Shown: positions 6,442 to 7,692 of the stretch, one piece after another
Position numbering within the stretch: the first letter of the stretch is position 1
How the letters are laid out: every line of letters starts with the position of its first letter
From: an uncultured Collinsella sp.
GTDB taxonomy: Bacteria > Actinomycetota > Coriobacteriia > Coriobacteriales > Coriobacteriaceae
Direction of reading: 5' to 3'
DNA: 7,692 bases
NCBI GenBank assembly: GCA_900759335.1
Contig: CAAEUX010000016.1
Coordinates: forward strand, 1-7,692
Position numbers and translations under genes: made by a program
Notes under the pieces: generated by a model
The model's input: only the letters and a program-made list of their open reading frames with translations
Told to the model about the DNA's origin: nothing
Database searches by the model: none

Positions 6442-6460
6442 CCTGAAGATTCCCTTCAGG
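6442..6460 (+). promoter_or_regulatory. Small leader hairpin just before the regulator's ribosome binding site
   Basis: CCTGAAG and CTTCAGG form 7-bp arms around a 5-base loop (ATTCC). The hairpin ends 5 bases before the AAGGGGG-type Shine-Dalgarno of the Crp/Fnr-type gene. It could affect mRNA stability or translation. It is short and may be incidental. Confidence 0.3.
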
Positions 6461-6477
6461 AAGAAGGGGGATCTCCC

Positions 6478-7254
6478 ATGAAGCAGATCGATACTCTCAA
6501 CAAATGCGAGGCTTTAGCCATCAAGCACTGTCCGACTCGGGATATGTGCCCCATTGGGTCTTTATGCGGAACCGTTCGTAAGGAAGGCCACGCTCCGCTA
6601 TTCCCCACAATCATCGATGTCAAGCCTGGCGATATGGTTTGGGCTGATCTGAGATTCGAGCAAAAAGGATTCTTCTTCAAGTCGGGGGTTTACGCATGCG
6701 TTGTCGCTGACGAGCAAGAGCAAGAGATGCCTTTCGGGCTGTTTGGCTGTGGCATCGGATTCGGAATAGCTGAGCTCTACACCCCGAGAGAAGCATCAAG
6801 CTCCTACTATCTTCGCGCTTTGACTTCAGGGAGTATTTGCTCAATTCCCATCAAAACCCTGCGCTACCACCTGGAAAACATTCCTCAGAAGCTATCCCAC
6901 CAGATACTCAGCAGCTCTTACTTGAATCTCATCTCGTCTTCGCACACCCAGCAGAAAATCCTGTCGAAAAAGCTGTTAACCGATAGGGTTACCATGCTTC
7001 TCATCTATCTACGATATCTGGCCGCCCGCGAAAACCGCGATTTATCAACTATCAGCCTCACGCACAGCGACATCGCTTTCTTGGTTATGTCCGATCGAGT
7101 TTCCGTCACGCGGACCCTCCATGCGCTTGAGCAAAAAGGACTCATTAGCCTCGGCTACAAGTCTCTGATGATACATGATGATATCGAACGAGACGAACCA
7201 CTTTCGGACGACGCCCGCTCTGTTTTTTGGCCGCTCAACCAGCCGCAACCATAA
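6478..7254 (+). CDS. Crp/Fnr-family transcriptional regulator with cysteine-rich N-terminus
   Basis: A 258-residue cytoplasmic regulator. Residues about 40-130 resemble the cyclic-nucleotide-type beta-roll sensor (KPGDMVW, FFFKSGVYACVV), followed by a long dimer helix around 136-185. A winged helix-turn-helix follows at 193-225 (LTHSDIAFLVMSDRVSVTRT, then LHALEQKGLI), which is the classic Crp C-terminal pattern. Four cysteines sit at the N-terminus, C10, C18, C24 and C30, with others at C74, C91 and C121. By analogy with FNR (three N-terminal cysteines plus one internal) an iron-sulfur or redox-sensing site is plausible, but the spacing differs from E. coli FNR. The ATG at 6478 has GGGGG 7 bases upstream; the frame is open back to 6403 without a better start. 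It is divergent from the oxidoreductase operon, its most likely target. A terminator follows at 7308. Confidence 0.85.
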   Translation: MKQIDTLNKCEALAIKHCPTRDMCPIGSLCGTVRKEGHAPLFPTIIDVKPGDMVWADLRFEQKGFFFKSGVYACVVADEQEQEMPFGLFGCGIGFGIAELYTPREASSSYYLRALTSGSICSIPIKTLRYHLENIPQKLSHQILSSSYLNLISSSHTQQKILSKKLLTDRVTMLLIYLRYLAARENRDLSTISLTHSDIAFLVMSDRVSVTRTLHALEQKGLISLGYKSLMIHDDIERDEPLSDDARSVFWPLNQPQP

Positions 7255-7307
7255 ACGCTTGCTCCAAAAACCCTGCACAAAGCATTCTATGCGCCCGATC
7301 CTCATGT

Positions 7308-7330
7308 GGGGCCTCGGCAGGCCCCTATTT
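7308..7330 (+). terminator. Intrinsic terminator of the Crp/Fnr-type gene
   Basis: GGGGCCT and AGGCCCC make a perfect 7-bp stem with a CGGC tetraloop, followed by TATTT. It lies 53 bases past the stop codon on the same strand. Stem and loop are compact and the T-tract is short but present, which is a good fit in a high-GC genome. Confidence 0.65.
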
Positions 7331-7599
7331 GAAAGCGTCTCCTGACGCATGGGGCCATTCTGGTGGAAAAGGGGATCGTGTTCCTAATGTTGGTGTAAGA
7401 GCCGTTTCGCTTGAGAGACAGGAAACGGTCATCGCCTAGAATCTTCAATTGTCGAGATTGATGGATTCAAGAGAAAGGCGATGACCTAATGGAAAGTGTA
7501 GAGCATGGGCTGCCGACAGCGACTGATTATTGCGGGCCGATTGCCACAGCGTTCCACGCTTAGCTGCCACACCGTACCGCGCAGGGCTGCCACGTGCTA
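7331..7599. other. Gene-free region with structured DNA and possible mobile-element remnants
   Basis: No supported gene lies here. Contents, left to right: a possible insertion-sequence end (7371-7403) whose minus strand begins GGCTCTTACACC, similar in style to ISL3-family termini; a 7-bp hairpin (CCGTTTC 7402-7408 with GAAACGG 7422-7428); a large nested inverted repeat (7427-7486); a 24-codon ATG reading frame (7489-7563) that I do not call a gene; and three 23-bp-spaced repeats (7540-7607). No transposase coding sequence remains, so these look like scars rather than a whole element. Confidence 0.4.
7427..7486. repeat. Nested inverted repeat, 11-bp perfect outer arms
   Basis: GGTCATCGCCT (7427-7437) is the exact reverse complement of AGGCGATGACC (7476-7486). 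Inside the 38-base interval GAATC (7439-7443) pairs with GATTC (7464-7468), and TCAAT (7445-7449) with ATTGA (7457-7461), giving one long interrupted stem. The outer left arm overlaps the right arm of the 7402-7428 hairpin, so the two folds exclude each other. It could be a structured RNA, a transposon end or a protein-binding site. No T-run follows on the plus strand. Confidence 0.55.
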
Positions 7600-7608
7600 A
7601 CGGGGGCA
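7540..7608. repeat. Three imperfect 23-bp repeats containing TGCCAC
   Basis: TGCCAC occurs at 7542, 7565 and 7588, exactly 23 bases apart each time. Units one and two also share most of the positions after the core; unit three keeps mainly the core GCTGCCAC. Regularly spaced multiple repeats are found at the ends of IS21-family elements and in some operators. No transposase is nearby. Confidence 0.4.
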
Positions 7609-7630
7609 CCGGGGCATCCGGCGCCCCCGT
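7600..7630 (-). terminator. Strong GC hairpin downstream of the right-edge gene
   Basis: ACGGGGGC (7600-7607) pairs with GCCCCCGT (7623-7630), with one A/C mismatch and then an inner CCGG/CCGG stem around a 5-base loop. It starts 14 bases past the stop of the minus-strand gene at 7645, the usual place for a terminator. No T-run follows on that strand, so it may instead act as an mRNA end stabiliser or an assisted terminator. Confidence 0.5.
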
Positions 7631-7644
7631 CTTCACTGGCCTTT

Positions 7645-7692
7645 CTAGCCGATGCGCTTGCGCATCGACTCGTCGCCCTCGATATGGATCAC
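7645..7692 (-). CDS. C-terminal end of an unrecognised protein (runs off the right edge)
   Basis: The last 15 codons read VIHIEGDESMRKRIG and end in TAG at 7645-7647. Support comes from the high-GC codon use, the charged tail and the GC hairpin that follows the stop at normal terminator distance. The fragment is too short to assign a family. It would be transcribed towards the Crp/Fnr-type gene (convergent). Confidence 0.45.
   Translation of the reverse strand: MIHIEGDESMRKRIG

Larger units (their letters stand above)
6105..6477. promoter_or_regulatory. Divergent intergenic region between the oxidoreductase operon and its regulator
   Basis: 373 bases contain no gene. It must hold the promoters for both directions. 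On the minus strand TTGCTC, an 18-base spacer and CATAGT (about 6198-6227) form a weak -35/-10 candidate for the operon. On the plus strand TTCGCC (6285-6290), a 17-base spacer and TACAAA (6308-6313) form an equally weak candidate for the regulator, which would overlap the inverted repeats at 6273-6314. Neither is strong enough to call alone. No classical FNR site (TTGAT-N4-ATCAA) was seen. Confidence 0.5.

Noticed and set aside
6403..6477. N-terminal extension of the Crp/Fnr-type frame
   Set aside because: No Shine-Dalgarno precedes the ATG at 6403, and the stretch contains the leader hairpin. The ATG at 6478 has a clear ribosome binding site.
7489..7563. 24-codon open frame starting MESVEHGL
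   Set aside because: It has only a weak AAAGG upstream, no recognisable homology and lies among repeats. It could be a relic of a mobile-element gene, but this cannot be supported.
7650..7667. CGATGCGC-TT-GCGCATCG inverted repeat
   Set aside because: It falls inside the last codons of the right-edge gene, has only a 2-base centre, and is explained by the coding sequence SMRKRI.
1..7692. tRNA, rRNA, CRISPR array or selenocysteine codon
   Set aside because: No cloverleaf-like segment, no rRNA-like conserved stretch and no regularly spaced long direct repeats were seen. None of the main genes is interrupted by an in-frame TGA.

Overview
The window looks like a high-GC anaerobic actinobacterium of the Eggerthella/Gordonibacter type (Coriobacteriia). 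This is an inference from three things: G+C-rich flanks, the style of the redox genes (a Tat-exported iron-sulfur lipoprotein, an aldehyde:ferredoxin oxidoreductase (AOR) family enzyme and a Crp/Fnr-type regulator), and the overall gene mix. No rRNA or other phylogenetic marker is present, so the assignment is tentative.

Layout. Bases 1-826 (minus strand) hold a MocA-like molybdenum-cofactor nucleotidyltransferase. It is translationally coupled to the start of a SufS-like cysteine desulfurase that runs off the left edge. A 24-bp perfect palindrome (910-933) lies in the gap upstream of the MocA-like gene. Bases 983-1873 (minus) encode a class II Fic protein with an intact catalytic motif and its own inhibitory helix. 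A GC-rich hairpin (1985-2009) separates it from the next transcription unit.

The centre (2060-6104, minus) is one probable operon, transcribed right to left. Its genes are a Tat-signal lipoprotein with four [4Fe-4S] motifs and an extra beta-rich C-terminal domain, a 682-residue AOR-family oxidoreductase, and an FdhD-family protein. A Crp/Fnr-type regulator with four N-terminal cysteines (6478-7254, plus) is transcribed divergently. The 373-bp shared intergenic region carries clustered inverted repeats of a TACAAA-type half-site. The regulator is followed by a good intrinsic terminator (7308-7330).

Bases 7331-7644 contain no convincing gene. They hold nested inverted repeats, three imperfect 23-bp repeats, a possible insertion-sequence end and a strong GC hairpin. 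The last 15 codons of an unrecognised minus-strand gene occupy 7645-7692.

How it fits together. The central genes suggest a self-contained respiratory or aldehyde/carboxylate-converting module. The tungsto- or molybdopterin catalytic subunit would pass electrons to the iron-sulfur lipoprotein, possibly outside the cytoplasmic membrane, with FdhD helping cofactor maturation and the regulator controlling expression. G+C content is visibly lower from about 2050 to 7300 than on the left flank, so the module may have been acquired horizontally. The most unusual points are an FdhD whose usual sulfur-carrying cysteine motif is replaced by SSGFGGK, an AOR-family enzyme paired with a Tat lipoprotein, and the extra domain on that lipoprotein.
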